Positions 51,501 to 61,244 of a DNA stretch of 64,000 bases are shown piece by piece; position 1 is the first letter of the stretch, and each line of letters opens with the position of its first letter. The stretch comes from Tabrizicola sp. GTDB lineage: Bacteria; Pseudomonadota; Alphaproteobacteria; Rhodobacterales; Rhodobacteraceae. The translations under genes were made by a program, and so were the position numbers. The notes under the pieces are model-generated. The model was not told where the DNA came from. It saw only the letters and a list, made by a program, of their open reading frames with translations, and did not search any database. The stretch lies in the NCBI RefSeq assembly GCF_016793705.1, contig NZ_JAEULO010000052.1, positions 90,411-154,410 of the forward strand, read 5' to 3'.

Positions 51501-51531
51501 GCCCGCGTGCCGCAGATTCCGGCACGCGGGC
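51501..51531 (-). terminator. Hairpin behind kynA, possible terminator
   Basis: GCCCGCGTGCCG and its exact complement (12-bp stem, 7-nt loop) begin 8 nt after the kynA stop on the reverse strand. No T-run follows, so it may protect or process the 3' end rather than terminate alone. Confidence 0.5.
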
Positions 51532-51538
51532 GGCCTTG

Positions 51539-52378
51539 TCAAAGCTCGGTGCGGACTGCCCAAAGCTCGGGGAAGAGCTCAACATCCAGCATCCGGCGCA
51601 GGTAGGAGATGCCGGAGGTGCCGCCGGTGCCGCGCTTGATGCCGATGACGCGGGCCACGGTGGTCAGGTGGTTGAAGCGCCAGCGGCGGAAGTAATCCTC
51701 GAAATCCACCAGCTTCTCGGCCAGTTCATAGGCCTGCCAATGCGCGCCCGGGTCGCGGTAGATGACCTCCCACATCGCCTGGACGCCGTCATGCTGGGTC
51801 CAGGCCTGGCGCAGGTCGCGGGTCAGCACGTCCCTGGGCACAGGCAGGCCGGCACGGGCGAGGTGGCGCAGCGCCTCGTCATAAAGCGTCGGGCGGGCAA
51901 GTTCGGCCTCCAGCTTCGCCATCAGGTCGGGGCGGTGGGCGTGCGGCTTCAGCATGGCGAGGTTGCGGTTGCCGACGGCATATTCGATCAGCCGGTACTG
52001 CCAGGACTGGAAGCCCGAGGACTGGCCAAGCGCTTCGCGGAAGGTGGTGTAGTCCGAGGGCGTCATGGTGCGAAGGACGTCCCAGGCGTTGTTCAACTGC
52101 TCGAAGATGCGGGCGACGCGGGCGAGCATCTTGAACGCCTCCTGCGCGCGGTCGGCGGCGATCATCCGGCGCGCGGCGTCGATCTCGTGGAGGGCGAGGC
52201 GCATCCAAAGCTCGGAGGTCTGGTGCTGGATGATGAACAGCATCTCGTCATGCGCATCGCTGAGGGGGGTCTGCGCGGCGAGGATGCGGTCGATGTGCAG
52301 GTAGTCACCATAGGACATGCGGCCGTCAAAGGCCATCTGGGCACCGTCTTCGGCAGGGTTGTAGGGGGTGGCGGTCAT
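51539..52378 (-). CDS. kynA: Tryptophan 2,3-dioxygenase
   Basis: This 279-residue haem enzyme opens the indole ring of tryptophan to N-formylkynurenine. Marks are [39 protein letters not shown] with the substrate-side His, [19 protein letters not shown], and [15 protein letters not shown] near the C-terminus. ATG 52378 follows GGAGAAAAAC. It is the last gene of kynU-GH5-kynA, with a 124-nt gap before it, and kynB is not in the window. Confidence 0.96.
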   Translation of the reverse strand: MTATPYNPAEDGAQMAFDGRMSYGDYLHIDRILAAQTPLSDAHDEMLFIIQHQTSELWMRLALHEIDAARRMIAADRAQEAFKMLARVARIFEQLNNAWDVLRTMTPSDYTTFREALGQSSGFQSWQYRLIEYAVGNRNLAMLKPHAHRPDLMAKLEAELARPTLYDEALRHLARAGLPVPRDVLTRDLRQAWTQHDGVQAMWEVIYRDPGAHWQAYELAEKLVDFEDYFRRWRFNHLTTVARVIGIKRGTGGTSGISYLRRMLDVELFPELWAVRTEL

Positions 52379-52502
52379 GTTTTTCTCCATCTTGAAAAGG
52401 GGTTTCAGGACAGGAGAACGGCCCTTCGGTTCAGGATCGAAAGGTTGCCCATCCGCCGCCAGAGGGCGACCCAGCCGGCGGGGCGGCAGAGCGGCGGGAG
52501 CC

Positions 52503-53726
52503 TCAGTTGCCGCATGGCAGGCCCAGGGCGCGGCAGGTATCCGGCGACAGGCGACGGTCGGGATCGTCGGGCATCGCGACGCCCATGCCGCCATTCCAGC
52601 TGAGAATGGCCCAGCCAAAACCCGCGTCCTCGGCCGCCTTGCGCTTGGCGCTGATGAAGGCGTGATACCATTCCATCGGCTGTGGCACCTCGTCGGGCGT
52701 GTGCAGCGCGCCGAATTCCCCAAGCAGCACACGGTCGCGCGGAATGCCATGGGCGTCCGCCCAGGCGGCGGCGCGGGTGATCTCTTCGTTGACGGCGCTT
52801 TCCGGCGTGTCTGCATATTCCTGCACGATCCGGGCGATCACCTCGGCGTCCGCCGTCCCTTCCGCCGCCTCCATGCGTGCGACGGCGGATTTTGTGACCT
52901 CTGCGACGATTTCCGGCGTAATCAGCGAGGGCGGAAAGGGGACACGGGTAATATACTTGAGCGGCGGGTCGATCCAGACGGCCCCCTGGTGAGTGAAAGT
53001 GAAGGGCGCGTAGCTGTGGAAGGTCCAAAGGACATTGTCGTCCTGAATCAGCGACGGATCGAGCGAGGCCAGGGACGCGGCCTGGCCCCAGCAGGCGCCG
53101 GTCAGGATCAGGGTCAGGTCGGGTGCCCCCCTGCGGGCGGCGGCGTGCAGCCGGGCCTGCATGTCCGGCCATTTCGGCGGGGCTCCCGCGTAGACGCCGT
53201 CGCAGTCGAAGACGGGTTCGTTCAGAAGTTCCAGCGCCACACGGTCGGCAGGAAGATCGGACAGCCGCGAGGCGATATGTCCGACAAGGGCGACGTAGTC
53301 GGGAAACTGATCGCCGACGATGCTCTCGGCGCCGCCGATCTCATCACCGCGCGGAATGGGATGAAGATCGACGATCACCTTCAATCCGGCATCGAGCGCC
53401 AGGTTGGTGGCGGCGCCCATCCCGTCGATCATGCGGTCCTGGTCGGGACCGGGTCCGTAGACCAGCGCGGGTCCGGGGTCGAGCGGCAGGCGGATGAAGT
53501 CAAAACCTTCGTCGGACAGCGCCTCGAACATCGCCGGGGTGACGTGACGAAGCCAGTCGGGAAAGACGGCCAGCGCCTCCGGGTCCGCCATCAGTTCGGC
53601 GATCGTCCCCCAGTTGGTCCATTGCTCGGCGTTGACCCCGCGTTGCAGGCGAAGCGTATCTGCCGGGGCGACCGAACCGGCGACCACGAGCAGTGCGGCG
53701 AGGGCAAGGACGCGATGGTGGACCAT
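52503..53726 (-). CDS. GH5-like (cellulase family) glycoside hydrolase, secreted
   Basis: This 407-residue protein has a signal peptide ([22 protein letters not shown]). The GH5 pattern follows: [21 protein letters not shown], acid/base Glu170 in ELLNEPVFD, His237/Tyr239 in WTFHSYAPF, nucleophile Glu337 in LLGEFGA, and WAILSWNGG. It would cut beta-glucans outside the cytoplasm. It sits inside the kynurenine operon, 17 nt after kynU, which has no obvious metabolic reason. It may instead act on an endogenous glycan. Confidence 0.85.
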   Translation of the reverse strand: MVHHRVLALAALLVVAGSVAPADTLRLQRGVNAEQWTNWGTIAELMADPEALAVFPDWLRHVTPAMFEALSDEGFDFIRLPLDPGPALVYGPGPDQDRMIDGMGAATNLALDAGLKVIVDLHPIPRGDEIGGAESIVGDQFPDYVALVGHIASRLSDLPADRVALELLNEPVFDCDGVYAGAPPKWPDMQARLHAAARRGAPDLTLILTGACWGQAASLASLDPSLIQDDNVLWTFHSYAPFTFTHQGAVWIDPPLKYITRVPFPPSLITPEIVAEVTKSAVARMEAAEGTADAEVIARIVQEYADTPESAVNEEITRAAAWADAHGIPRDRVLLGEFGALHTPDEVPQPMEWYHAFISAKRKAAEDAGFGWAILSWNGGMGVAMPDDPDRRLSPDTCRALGLPCGN

Positions 53727-53743
53727 GCGGGCTTTCCTTCGGT

Positions 53744-54940
53744 TCAGGTGACGCGGGCGCGGGCCTTGAACTCGGGCTTGTCCCAGCTGCCGTAGTCCAT
53801 GATCTTCGCCAGAACGGAAACCGCGCGGGCGACGTCGTCTTCGTCGATGTAAAGCGGCGTGAAGCCGAAGCGCAAGATGTCGGGCGCGCGGAAGTCGCCG
53901 ATCACGCCCTCTGCGATCAGGGCCTGCATGATGGCATAGCCTTCGGGGTGACGGAAACTGACCTGGCTGCCGCGCATCAGGTGCGACCGGGGCGTGGCCA
54001 GGTGCAGCATGGGTGCGCGAGTCTCGATCCCCTTGATGAACTGGTCTTGCAGGCGCAGCGACTGGGCGTGGACCTCGCGCAGGTCGACACCCTCCCAGAC
54101 ATCGAGCGCGGCGTCCAGCGCGGCCATTTGCAGGATGGGGGGCGTGCCGACGCGCATCCGCTCGATTCCGGCGCCGGGGCGGTAGGAGAGGTCGAAGGCG
54201 AAAGGCGCTTCATGGCCGAGCCAGCCGGAAAGGGCGGGGCGCGCCGTGTCGGCGTGGCGGGGGGCGACATAGATGAAGGCCGGGCCGCCGGGGCCGGAGT
54301 TGAGATACTTGTAGGTGCAGCCCACCGCGAAATCGGCCTTTGCGCCGGTCAGGTCAACCGGGAGGGCGCCGGCGCTGTGGGCCAGGTCCCAGACGGTGAG
54401 CGCCCCCATCTCATGTGCGCGCCGGGTGATGTCGGCCATGTCGTGACGGCGGCCGGTGCGGTAGTCGACCTCGGTGATCATGGTGACGGCGACGCTGTCG
54501 TCGATGGCGGACATCACCTCTTCCGGCGCGACGGTCTTCAGCCGGTATTGCCCGCCAAGGGTGCGGCACAGGCCCTCGGCCATGTAGAGGTCGGAGGGGA
54601 AATTGCCGGTGTCGGAGAGGATGACCTTGCGCTTGGGGTTCATCTCGAGCGCCGAGGCGAGCGCCTGGTAGACCTTGATCGAGAGCGTGTCTCCCAACAC
54701 GACGCTGCCCGCCGGTGCGCCGATCAGCCTGCCGATCCGGTCGCCCAGCACGGCGGGCTGCGCCATCCAGCCGGCCTTGTTCCAGCCGCGGATCAGCATC
54801 TCGGCCCATTCGTCGCGCATGACTTTCTCCATCCGCGCGGGGGCGGATTTCACCATCGGGCCCAGCGAGTTGCCGTCGAGATAGATCACGCCTTCGGGCA
54901 GGTGGAAGTGAGCTTTGGTGGCGGCAAAGTCGATGGGCAT
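53744..54940 (-). CDS. kynU: Kynureninase
   Basis: This 398-residue PLP enzyme cuts kynurenine to anthranilate and alanine. It starts MPIDFAATKAHFHLPEGVIYLDGNSLG. The PLP Lys211 is in GCTYKYLNSGPGGP, with the preceding AHSAGALPVDL region carrying Asp contacts. ATG 54940 fits the family start; the open frame upstream is not conserved. Promoter DNA with an 18-bp palindrome lies about 50 nt upstream. Confidence 0.96.
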   Translation of the reverse strand: MPIDFAATKAHFHLPEGVIYLDGNSLGPMVKSAPARMEKVMRDEWAEMLIRGWNKAGWMAQPAVLGDRIGRLIGAPAGSVVLGDTLSIKVYQALASALEMNPKRKVILSDTGNFPSDLYMAEGLCRTLGGQYRLKTVAPEEVMSAIDDSVAVTMITEVDYRTGRRHDMADITRRAHEMGALTVWDLAHSAGALPVDLTGAKADFAVGCTYKYLNSGPGGPAFIYVAPRHADTARPALSGWLGHEAPFAFDLSYRPGAGIERMRVGTPPILQMAALDAALDVWEGVDLREVHAQSLRLQDQFIKGIETRAPMLHLATPRSHLMRGSQVSFRHPEGYAIMQALIAEGVIGDFRAPDILRFGFTPLYIDEDDVARAVSVLAKIMDYGSWDKPEFKARARVT

Positions 54941-54986
54941 GAGCGCGTCCTTCGGGGTTTGCCGAGTTATGCGGCGGTGGGCAAAA

Positions 54987-55004
54987 AATTTCAAGCTTGA
55001 AATT
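54987..55004 (-). promoter_or_regulatory. Perfect 18-bp palindrome upstream of kynU, probable operator
   Basis: AATTTCAAGCTTGAAATT is a complete palindrome, 46 nt from the kynU ATG. Kynurenine operons in proteobacteria are often controlled by an Lrp/AsnC-type regulator (KynR). No such gene lies nearby, so the binding protein is unknown. Confidence 0.55.
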
Positions 55005-55123
55005 GTTGCGGGCCAGCCGTGTCGCTTCCGGTTGAAAGAGTGCCGCAGGGGAACATTTGTCCGGCTTCCTGGCTTGCAGCCGGAGGACCGAGCGTCTAGA
55101 GGAGCCGAAATGGAGGTCCCCGG

Positions 55124-55585
55124 TTGCGTTCCTTCCTGCATGAGATTGACATCCCGCCAAGCTGGCTGGTGCTGCACGTCGGCGCGGCTTGGGTCCTGTC
55201 GCTGGTGTCCCCGCCGATGTTTGGTAGCCTGGCGCGCGCGCTGGGGTCGGTTCTGGTTGTTGTCGGTGCGCTTGTGATGGGCGCGGCTGTCGCGCAGATG
55301 ACCCAGGCGCGGACCACCGTCATCCCGCGCCGTGATCCGCAGGCCCTGGTGACGTCCGGGGTATTCGCCCTGTCGCGGAATCCGATCTATCTCGCCGATG
55401 CCGTGATCCTGACCGGGGCGATCCTCTGGCTGGATGCCGTGCTTGCGTTGCCTTTGGTCTTCAGCTTCGTCTGGCTGATCCAGACCCGCTTCATCCGCGA
55501 CGAGGAAATCCGCCTGACCGAGGCTTTCGGGCCGGAGTTCGATCTCTGGGCCGCGCGCACGCGCCGTTGGCTGGGGCGGAAATGA
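55124..55585 (+). CDS. Isoprenylcysteine carboxyl methyltransferase-like membrane protein
   Basis: This 153-residue protein has three or four hydrophobic helices (about 15-32, 38-58, 90-125). The family signature is LVTSGVFALSRNPIYLADAVIL near residue 75-97, ending FIRDEEIRLTEAFGPEFDLWAARTRRWLG. It belongs to the ICMT/PEMT-like membrane methyltransferases; the substrate is unknown. The start is a TTG with a strong GGAGGT upstream; no in-frame ATG is available. It is divergent from kynU. Confidence 0.85.
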   Translation: MRSFLHEIDIPPSWLVLHVGAAWVLSLVSPPMFGSLARALGSVLVVVGALVMGAAVAQMTQARTTVIPRRDPQALVTSGVFALSRNPIYLADAVILTGAILWLDAVLALPLVFSFVWLIQTRFIRDEEIRLTEAFGPEFDLWAARTRRWLGRK

Positions 55586-55685
55586 CGCGGCGGCGGGCGG
55601 AAAAAGTAGAGTTTGAAATAATGTTGCGCAATGCTATGTGCGTCGGGTCGGTTTATGACCGCGCAGGCAAGATCGGGGGACCAGG

Positions 55686-57260
55686 GTGAAGATAGGCGCT
55701 TTGACGGAAGTGTTTCCCGGCGAGAACCGGGTGGCGATGACGCCGGATTCGGCCATGCAGCTGGCGAAGCTGGGACATTCCTCCTGCATCCAGTCGGGGG
55801 CGGGGGCGAAGGCGGGCTTCTCGGACGCGGCCTATGCGGCGGCGGGCGTCGAGGTGCTGCCGGATGCGGCGGCGGTGATCGCGGCGGCGGATGTGATCGT
55901 CAAGGTGCGGGGGCCGGATGCGGCAGAGCTGTCGCGGCTTCAGGACGGGCAGACGCTGATCAGCTTCTTCTGGCCCGCGCAGAACGCCGAGCTTCTGGAA
56001 GCGGCGGCAAAGAAGAACCTGACCATCGTCGCCATGGACATGGTGCCGCGGATCAGCCGCGCGCAGAAGATGGATGCGCTGTCGTCGATGGCGAACATCG
56101 CGGGCTACCGTGCGGTGATCGAGGCCGGGTCGAACTTTGGCCGCTTCTTCACGGGGCAGGTCACGGCGGCGGGCAAGGTGCCGCCGGCGAAGGTGCTGGT
56201 GGTGGGGGCAGGCGTTGCCGGTCTTGCGGCGGTCGGCACGGCGACGTCGCTGGGGGCGATCGTTCACGCCTTCGACGTGCGACCGGAAGTGGCGGAGCAG
56301 ATCGAATCGATGGGGGCGAATTTCGTCTTCCTCGACTTCGCCGAACAGCAGACGGACGGGGCGGCGACGGGGGGCTATGCGGCCCCGTCGAGCCCGGAGT
56401 TCCGCGAGGCGCAACTGAAGAAGTTCCGCGAGCTGGCGCCGGAGATGGATATCGTCATCACCACGGCGCTGATCCCGGGGCGTCCCGCGCCGAAGCTCTG
56501 GACCGAGGACATGGTCGGGATGATGAAGCCCGGCAGCGTCATCGTCGACCTTGCGGCGGAGCGTGGCGGCAACTGCGACCTGACGGTGCCGGACCAGAAG
56601 ATCGTTACCGACAATGGCGTGACCATCGTGGGCTACACCGATTTCCCCAGCCGGATGGCGACGCAGGCCTCGACGCTTTATGCGACCAATATCCGCCACA
56701 TGCTGACCGACCTGACGCCGAAGAAGGATGGCGTCATCGCGCACAACATGGAGGATGACGTGATCCGGGGGGCGACGGCAGCGCATATGGGGGCGGTGAC
56801 CTATCCGCCGCCGCCGCCGAAGGTCGCCGCCATCGCGGTGCAGAAGCCTAAGGAGAAGGCGCGCGAGCTGACGCCGGAAGAGCGCCGGGCGAACGAGGTC
56901 GCGGCGTTCAAGGCGCAGACGCGGAGCCAGGTGGGCCTGCTGGCCATTGGCGGCGGGCTGATGCTGCTGGCGGGGCTTTACGCTCCGGCCAGTTTCATGA
57001 GCCACTTCATCGTCTTCGTGCTGGCGGTCTTCGTTGGCTTCCAGGTGATCTGGAACGTCTCGCATTCCCTGCACACGCCCTTGATGGCGGTGACGAACGC
57101 AATCTCGTCGATCATCATCCTGGGCGCGCTGATGCAGATCGGGTCGGGGTCGTTCCTCGTGATCCTCCTCGCGGCGCTGTCGGTCTTCATGGCCGGGATC
57201 AACATCTTCGGCGGCTTCATGGTGACGCGCCGGATGCTTGCCATGTTCCAGAAGTCGTAA
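55686..57260 (+). CDS. pntA: NAD(P) transhydrogenase alpha subunit
   Basis: This 524-residue protein starts at GTG. The NAD-binding dI domain runs to about residue 380 ([68 protein letters not shown]). Four membrane helices follow after residue 420 ([19 protein letters not shown] and on). It is the fused form with soluble and membrane parts on one chain. With PntB it drives NADPH formation from NADH using the proton gradient. Confidence 0.96.
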   Translation: MKIGALTEVFPGENRVAMTPDSAMQLAKLGHSSCIQSGAGAKAGFSDAAYAAAGVEVLPDAAAVIAAADVIVKVRGPDAAELSRLQDGQTLISFFWPAQNAELLEAAAKKNLTIVAMDMVPRISRAQKMDALSSMANIAGYRAVIEAGSNFGRFFTGQVTAAGKVPPAKVLVVGAGVAGLAAVGTATSLGAIVHAFDVRPEVAEQIESMGANFVFLDFAEQQTDGAATGGYAAPSSPEFREAQLKKFRELAPEMDIVITTALIPGRPAPKLWTEDMVGMMKPGSVIVDLAAERGGNCDLTVPDQKIVTDNGVTIVGYTDFPSRMATQASTLYATNIRHMLTDLTPKKDGVIAHNMEDDVIRGATAAHMGAVTYPPPPPKVAAIAVQKPKEKARELTPEERRANEVAAFKAQTRSQVGLLAIGGGLMLLAGLYAPASFMSHFIVFVLAVFVGFQVIWNVSHSLHTPLMAVTNAISSIIILGALMQIGSGSFLVILLAALSVFMAGINIFGGFMVTRRMLAMFQKS

Positions 57261-57270
57261 GGGGGCCGTC

Positions 57271-58704
57271 ATGGAATTCGGATTTACCACGGCGGCTTAC
57301 GTCGTTGCAGCGGTCCTGTTCATCCTCTCGCTCGGGGGGCTTTCGGGCCAGGAAAGCGCCAAGCGCGCGGTCTGGTATGGGATCGTCGGCATGGCGCTGG
57401 CGGTTGCCGCCACGCTCTACGGGCCGGGCTTCGGGCTGTGGTGGCTGTCGGTCCTGCTGATCGCTGGCGGCGGTGCGATTGGCTGGATCGTCGCGCAGCG
57501 GGTGCAGATGACCGAGATGCCGCAGCTGGTGGCGGCGATGCACAGCCTTGTCGGCCTTGCGGCTGTGTTCATCGGCTTCAACACCCATATCGAGTTGGTC
57601 CGGGTGACCGGGATGGATGAAGCCGCCCGCGCCGCGCTGGACGGGTTTGCGGCGGTTGTCGCCCACAAGACCGGCGTCGAAGTGTCGATCCTGCGGGTCG
57701 AGACCTTCCTCGGTATCTTCATCGGGGCGGTCACCTTCACCGGATCGGTGATCGCCTTCGGCAAGCTGGCGGGTAAAGTCGACGGCAAGGCGAAGAAGCT
57801 GCCTGGCGGGCATCTCTTGAACGCATCGGCGGCGATCATTTCGATCGTCTTGCTGGCGGTCTACCTGCAGTCGGGCTCGACGCTGGCGCTTCTGGGCATG
57901 ACGGCGGCCGCGCTTTTCATCGGCTATCACCTGATCATGGGGATCGGCGGGGCGGACATGCCGGTCGTCGTGTCGATGCTGAACAGCTATTCCGGCTGGG
58001 CGGCGGCGGCGATCGGGTTTTCGCTGTCCAACGACCTCCTGATCGTGGTCGGCGCACTGGTCGGTTCCTCGGGGGCGATCCTGTCCTACATCATGTGCAA
58101 GGCGATGAACCGGAGCTTCATCTCCGTGATCCTGGGCGGCTTCGGTGGCACCACGGGCCCGGCGATGGAAGTCACTGGCGAGCAGATCGCGATTGATGCC
58201 GAGGGTGTGGCGGCAGCGCTGAACGATGCGGATTCGATCATCATCATCCCGGGCTACGGCATGGCGGTGGCGCAGGCGCAGCAGTCGGTCAGTGAGCTGA
58301 CCCGGAAGCTGCGGGCCAAGGGCAAGACCGTCCGCTTCGCGATCCACCCGGTGGCGGGGCGGCTGCCGGGGCACATGAACGTGCTCCTGGCCGAGGCGAA
58401 GGTGCCCTATGACATCGTGCTGGAGATGGACGAGATCAACGAGGACTTCCCGGAGACCGACGTCGCCATCGTGATCGGGTCGAACGACATCGTGAACCCG
58501 GCGGCGCAGGAGGACCCGAATTCGCCCATCGCGGGGATGCCGGTCTTGGAATGCTGGAAGGCGAAGCAGGTCTTCGTCTCGAAACGGGGGCAGGGGACCG
58601 GGTATTCGGGGATCGAGAACCCGCTCTTCTACAAGGAGAACACCCGGATGTTCTATGGGGACGCGAAGAAGTCCCTCGACAGTCTTCTGCCGATGATCGA
58701 GTGA
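57271..58704 (+). CDS. pntB: NAD(P) transhydrogenase beta subunit
   Basis: This 477-residue protein has eight or nine membrane helices and a C-terminal NADP-binding dIII domain ([73 protein letters not shown]). It begins [21 protein letters not shown]. It follows pntA by 10 nt with an AAGGGGG site. A strong hairpin and then a composite repeat follow the stop. Confidence 0.96.
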   Translation: MEFGFTTAAYVVAAVLFILSLGGLSGQESAKRAVWYGIVGMALAVAATLYGPGFGLWWLSVLLIAGGGAIGWIVAQRVQMTEMPQLVAAMHSLVGLAAVFIGFNTHIELVRVTGMDEAARAALDGFAAVVAHKTGVEVSILRVETFLGIFIGAVTFTGSVIAFGKLAGKVDGKAKKLPGGHLLNASAAIISIVLLAVYLQSGSTLALLGMTAAALFIGYHLIMGIGGADMPVVVSMLNSYSGWAAAAIGFSLSNDLLIVVGALVGSSGAILSYIMCKAMNRSFISVILGGFGGTTGPAMEVTGEQIAIDAEGVAAALNDADSIIIIPGYGMAVAQAQQSVSELTRKLRAKGKTVRFAIHPVAGRLPGHMNVLLAEAKVPYDIVLEMDEINEDFPETDVAIVIGSNDIVNPAAQEDPNSPIAGMPVLECWKAKQVFVSKRGQGTGYSGIENPLFYKENTRMFYGDAKKSLDSLLPMIE

Positions 58705-58710
58705 AAGCCG

Positions 58711-58737
58711 GGCGGGGCGGGCATTGTCCGCCCCGCC
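58711..58737 (+). terminator. Hairpin behind pntB
   Basis: GGCGGGGCGG / CCGCCCCGCC (10-bp stem, 7-nt loop), 6 nt after the stop. The next base begins the palindrome of a composite repeat, whose GATTTTCGG supplies a short T-run. Confidence 0.65.
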
Positions 58738-58811
58738 TGTCCACGGTGGACAGATTTTCGGACCGTGGAAAATCAATGGCTTATCTGCGGGCTTTAGGGG
58801 TTGGTTAAGCC
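58738..58811 (+). repeat. Composite stop-codon-adjacent element, copy D (downstream of pntB)
   Basis: TGTCCACGGTGGACA at 58738-58752, 17 nt, AAATCAATGGCTT, 10 nt, then TTTAGGGGTTGGTTAAG. This copy lies 33 nt after the pntB stop because a GC-rich hairpin sits in between. It points with pntB. Final boxes TTAG-N7-TTAA. The remaining DNA to the DUF3422 gene (to 58980) shows no gene. Confidence 0.85.
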
Positions 58812-58980
58812 CTGCCCGCGGACAGGTTCTGCTCCCCGATTGGGCGTTCGGCGCCAGATCTTCCCCCGGCTGGTCGGCGATTGGGCAACACCGGGGCGGC
58901 ATACCCTGGTATTCCGGTATTCTGCTGGAACCGGCGCGAGGCTGGCCTTACCTCTCGGCGGGCAATCCCTGAGGACTTCG

Positions 58981-60261
58981 ATGCCGATCCCCGACCATCC
59001 GCTCCGCTATGCCACCGTGAACGAGTTGCACGCGCGGCCCTTCCCGTCGCTGGAGGTGCCCTCGACGGCGGTCTATGTCGCGATCAAGGAGCCGGTGCAG
59101 GCGCAGAACCGGGACCGGGGGGCGGACCTGGCGCATCTCTTGGCACTCTTGGACCGGCATGGCAGCGCGCATCCGCAACCGGGGGCGACGCATTTTTCAG
59201 GGCCGATCGGGCGGGCCGAGCTGAAATGGGAGAGCCATACCGAGTTCGTGACCTACTCGGCCTTCACCAAGGGCGTCTCGGCGCGACCCTTCGATCCTGC
59301 GGAGGCAGAGGTGCTGCCCGAAGACTGGCTGGGGGCGGCGCCGGGCAAGCGGCTGACATCGGTCCTGATCCGGGTGGAACCGATGCCGGAGAGCGACGAG
59401 GCGCTGCTGGCGCGGCTGGACGAATGGTTCGTGCCGGAGAGCCTGGCGGTGAGCCGGGTGGTCGACGGCGCGGCGGTGGTGGCGGGGGATTTCCGCATCG
59501 ACCCTGCGGGGCATATGCGCTTTGCGGTCTTCGTGGCGCCCGGCACCGGACCGCGGCGGGTCGGACGGATCGTGCAGCGGCTGTGCGAGATCGAGACCTA
59601 CCGGGCGATGTCGATGCTGGGGCTGATGCGGTCGCGCGACCTGTCGGCGCGGCTGAATGCGCTGGACCCGAAACTCTCGGCGCTGGTCTCGGGGCTGGAC
59701 AGTGCCGAGCCGGCACCAGAGGCGGCGCTGCATGAGTTGCTGACCATTTCGGCCGAGCTGGAAAGCCTTGCGGTGCAGTTCTCCTTCCGCTTCGGGGCGA
59801 CCGCGGCCTATGAGGCCATCGTCACCCAGCGGATCGAGGTCTTGCGTGAAGTGCGCATCCAGGGCCGCCAGACCTTTGGCGAGTTCATGATGCGCCGCTA
59901 TGACCCGGCGATGCGGACGGTGAAATCGGCGGAAAGCCGGTTGGCCGCGATGGCGGACCGGGCGGAACGGGCGGCGGAATTGCTGCGGACGCGGGTGGAT
60001 GTGGAGCGGTCGGCGCAGAACCAGCGGCTTCTGGAAAGCATGGACCGGCGGGCGGACCTGGCCTTGCGGCTCCAGCACACGGTCGAGGGGCTGTCGGTGG
60101 TGGCGATCAGCTATTACGCGGTCAGCCTTGGGTCATACCTGCTGAAGCCCGCGGCCCATGCGCTGCACATCGGCCCCGAGGCACTGCTGGCCGGGCTGGT
60201 GCCTGTGGTCGTGCTGGGCGTCTGGCTGATGGTGCGGCGGATCAGGAACCGGCTGCACTAG
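58981..60261 (+). CDS. DUF3422 family membrane-anchored protein
   Basis: This 426-residue protein matches DUF3422: HPLRYATVNELHARPFPSLE at the start, KWESHTEFVTYSAFTKG near 80-97, then helical segments with RRYDPAMRTVKSAESRL. Two membrane helices lie near the C-terminus (VVAISYYAVSLGSYLL and ALLAGLVPVVVLGVWLMV). The function is unknown; the large N-terminal part is probably cytoplasmic. It may have its own promoter after the composite repeat. Confidence 0.88.
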   Translation: MPIPDHPLRYATVNELHARPFPSLEVPSTAVYVAIKEPVQAQNRDRGADLAHLLALLDRHGSAHPQPGATHFSGPIGRAELKWESHTEFVTYSAFTKGVSARPFDPAEAEVLPEDWLGAAPGKRLTSVLIRVEPMPESDEALLARLDEWFVPESLAVSRVVDGAAVVAGDFRIDPAGHMRFAVFVAPGTGPRRVGRIVQRLCEIETYRAMSMLGLMRSRDLSARLNALDPKLSALVSGLDSAEPAPEAALHELLTISAELESLAVQFSFRFGATAAYEAIVTQRIEVLREVRIQGRQTFGEFMMRRYDPAMRTVKSAESRLAAMADRAERAAELLRTRVDVERSAQNQRLLESMDRRADLALRLQHTVEGLSVVAISYYAVSLGSYLLKPAAHALHIGPEALLAGLVPVVVLGVWLMVRRIRNRLH

Positions 60262-60335
60262 CGGACGGCTCCTCGTTCGCCTTCGGCTTCTCGTCGCGGG
60301 CCCCTTGCGAGGAGCACCGAAGGTGACGACGAGCG

Positions 60336-61244
60336 TTACCGGCCCCGGATGCGGGGGTCGAGGGCGTCGCGCAACCCGTCGCCGATGTAGTTCACGCTGA
60401 GAACCGTGAGCGAAATCGCGACGCCGGGCCAGATCACCCGCTCGGGGTAGACCTGCATGTACTGCAATCCGTCATAGAGAAGCCGCCCCCAGGTCGGGAA
60501 GTCGGGCGGGAAGCCGAGGCCGAGGAAGGAGAGAACGGATTCGGTGATGATCGCCTCGGCCACGCCGAGCGTCGCGGCGACCATGACCGGAGAGACCACG
60601 TTCGGCAGGATGTGGCGGCGGATGATCCGGTTCGGTCGCGCGCCGATGGAGCGGGCGGCAAGGACATATTCGCGTTCCTTCAGTGTCAGAACCTCGCCCC
60701 GGACGATGCGTGCCGTGGCCATCCAGGACGTAATGCCGATGGCGAAGACGATCAGCGTGAAGGCGCCAAGCTCGGGTCCGATGAGTCCGGCGATCCGGTC
60801 GCGGAAAAGCATGACCATGACCAGGAGGAGCGGGATGAGCGGCAGGGCGAGGAACATGTCGGTCAGCCGCATGAGCGGGCCGTCGAGGCGGCGGAAGTAG
60901 CCGGCGAGGGTGCCGATGAGGGTGCCGAAGACGATGGCGATGACCATCGCGACCATGCCCACCGCAAGCGAGACCCGGCCCGCGAGCATCATCCTCAGGA
61001 GGAGGTCGCGGCCGAGCTGGTCGGTGCCGAACGGCGCGCGCAGGGACGGCCCCTGGTTCTTCATGCGGATCGTGTCGGACAGCCGTTGCGGCGGATCCCA
61101 GACCAGAGGGCCGAGCAGGACGAAGATGATGAGCAGGCTGAGCACGATCAGCCCGAAGAGCGCCCCCTTGTGGGTGCGGAACTGCTGCCAGATCGCCCGG
61201 TTCTGGCTGACGGGCTTGGGCGGGGTGGAGGTCGCGTCAGTCAT
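60336..61244 (-). CDS. ABC transporter permease, DppC/OppC type
   Basis: This 302-residue protein has an N-terminal OppC_N helix (ALFGLIVLSLLIIFVLLGPLVW) and five further helices. The permease EAA-like loop is visible as VLAARSIGARPNRIIRRHILPNV. GTLAGYFRRLDGPLMRLTDMFLALP precedes it. It forms the channel with the DppB-like partner, whose gene it overlaps by 8 nt. The gap to the convergent DUF3422 gene holds a long imperfect hairpin with GCTCCTCG (60268-60275) facing CGAGGAGC (60308-60315). Confidence 0.93.
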   Translation of the reverse strand: MTDATSTPPKPVSQNRAIWQQFRTHKGALFGLIVLSLLIIFVLLGPLVWDPPQRLSDTIRMKNQGPSLRAPFGTDQLGRDLLLRMMLAGRVSLAVGMVAMVIAIVFGTLIGTLAGYFRRLDGPLMRLTDMFLALPLIPLLLVMVMLFRDRIAGLIGPELGAFTLIVFAIGITSWMATARIVRGEVLTLKEREYVLAARSIGARPNRIIRRHILPNVVSPVMVAATLGVAEAIITESVLSFLGLGFPPDFPTWGRLLYDGLQYMQVYPERVIWPGVAISLTVLSVNYIGDGLRDALDPRIRGR

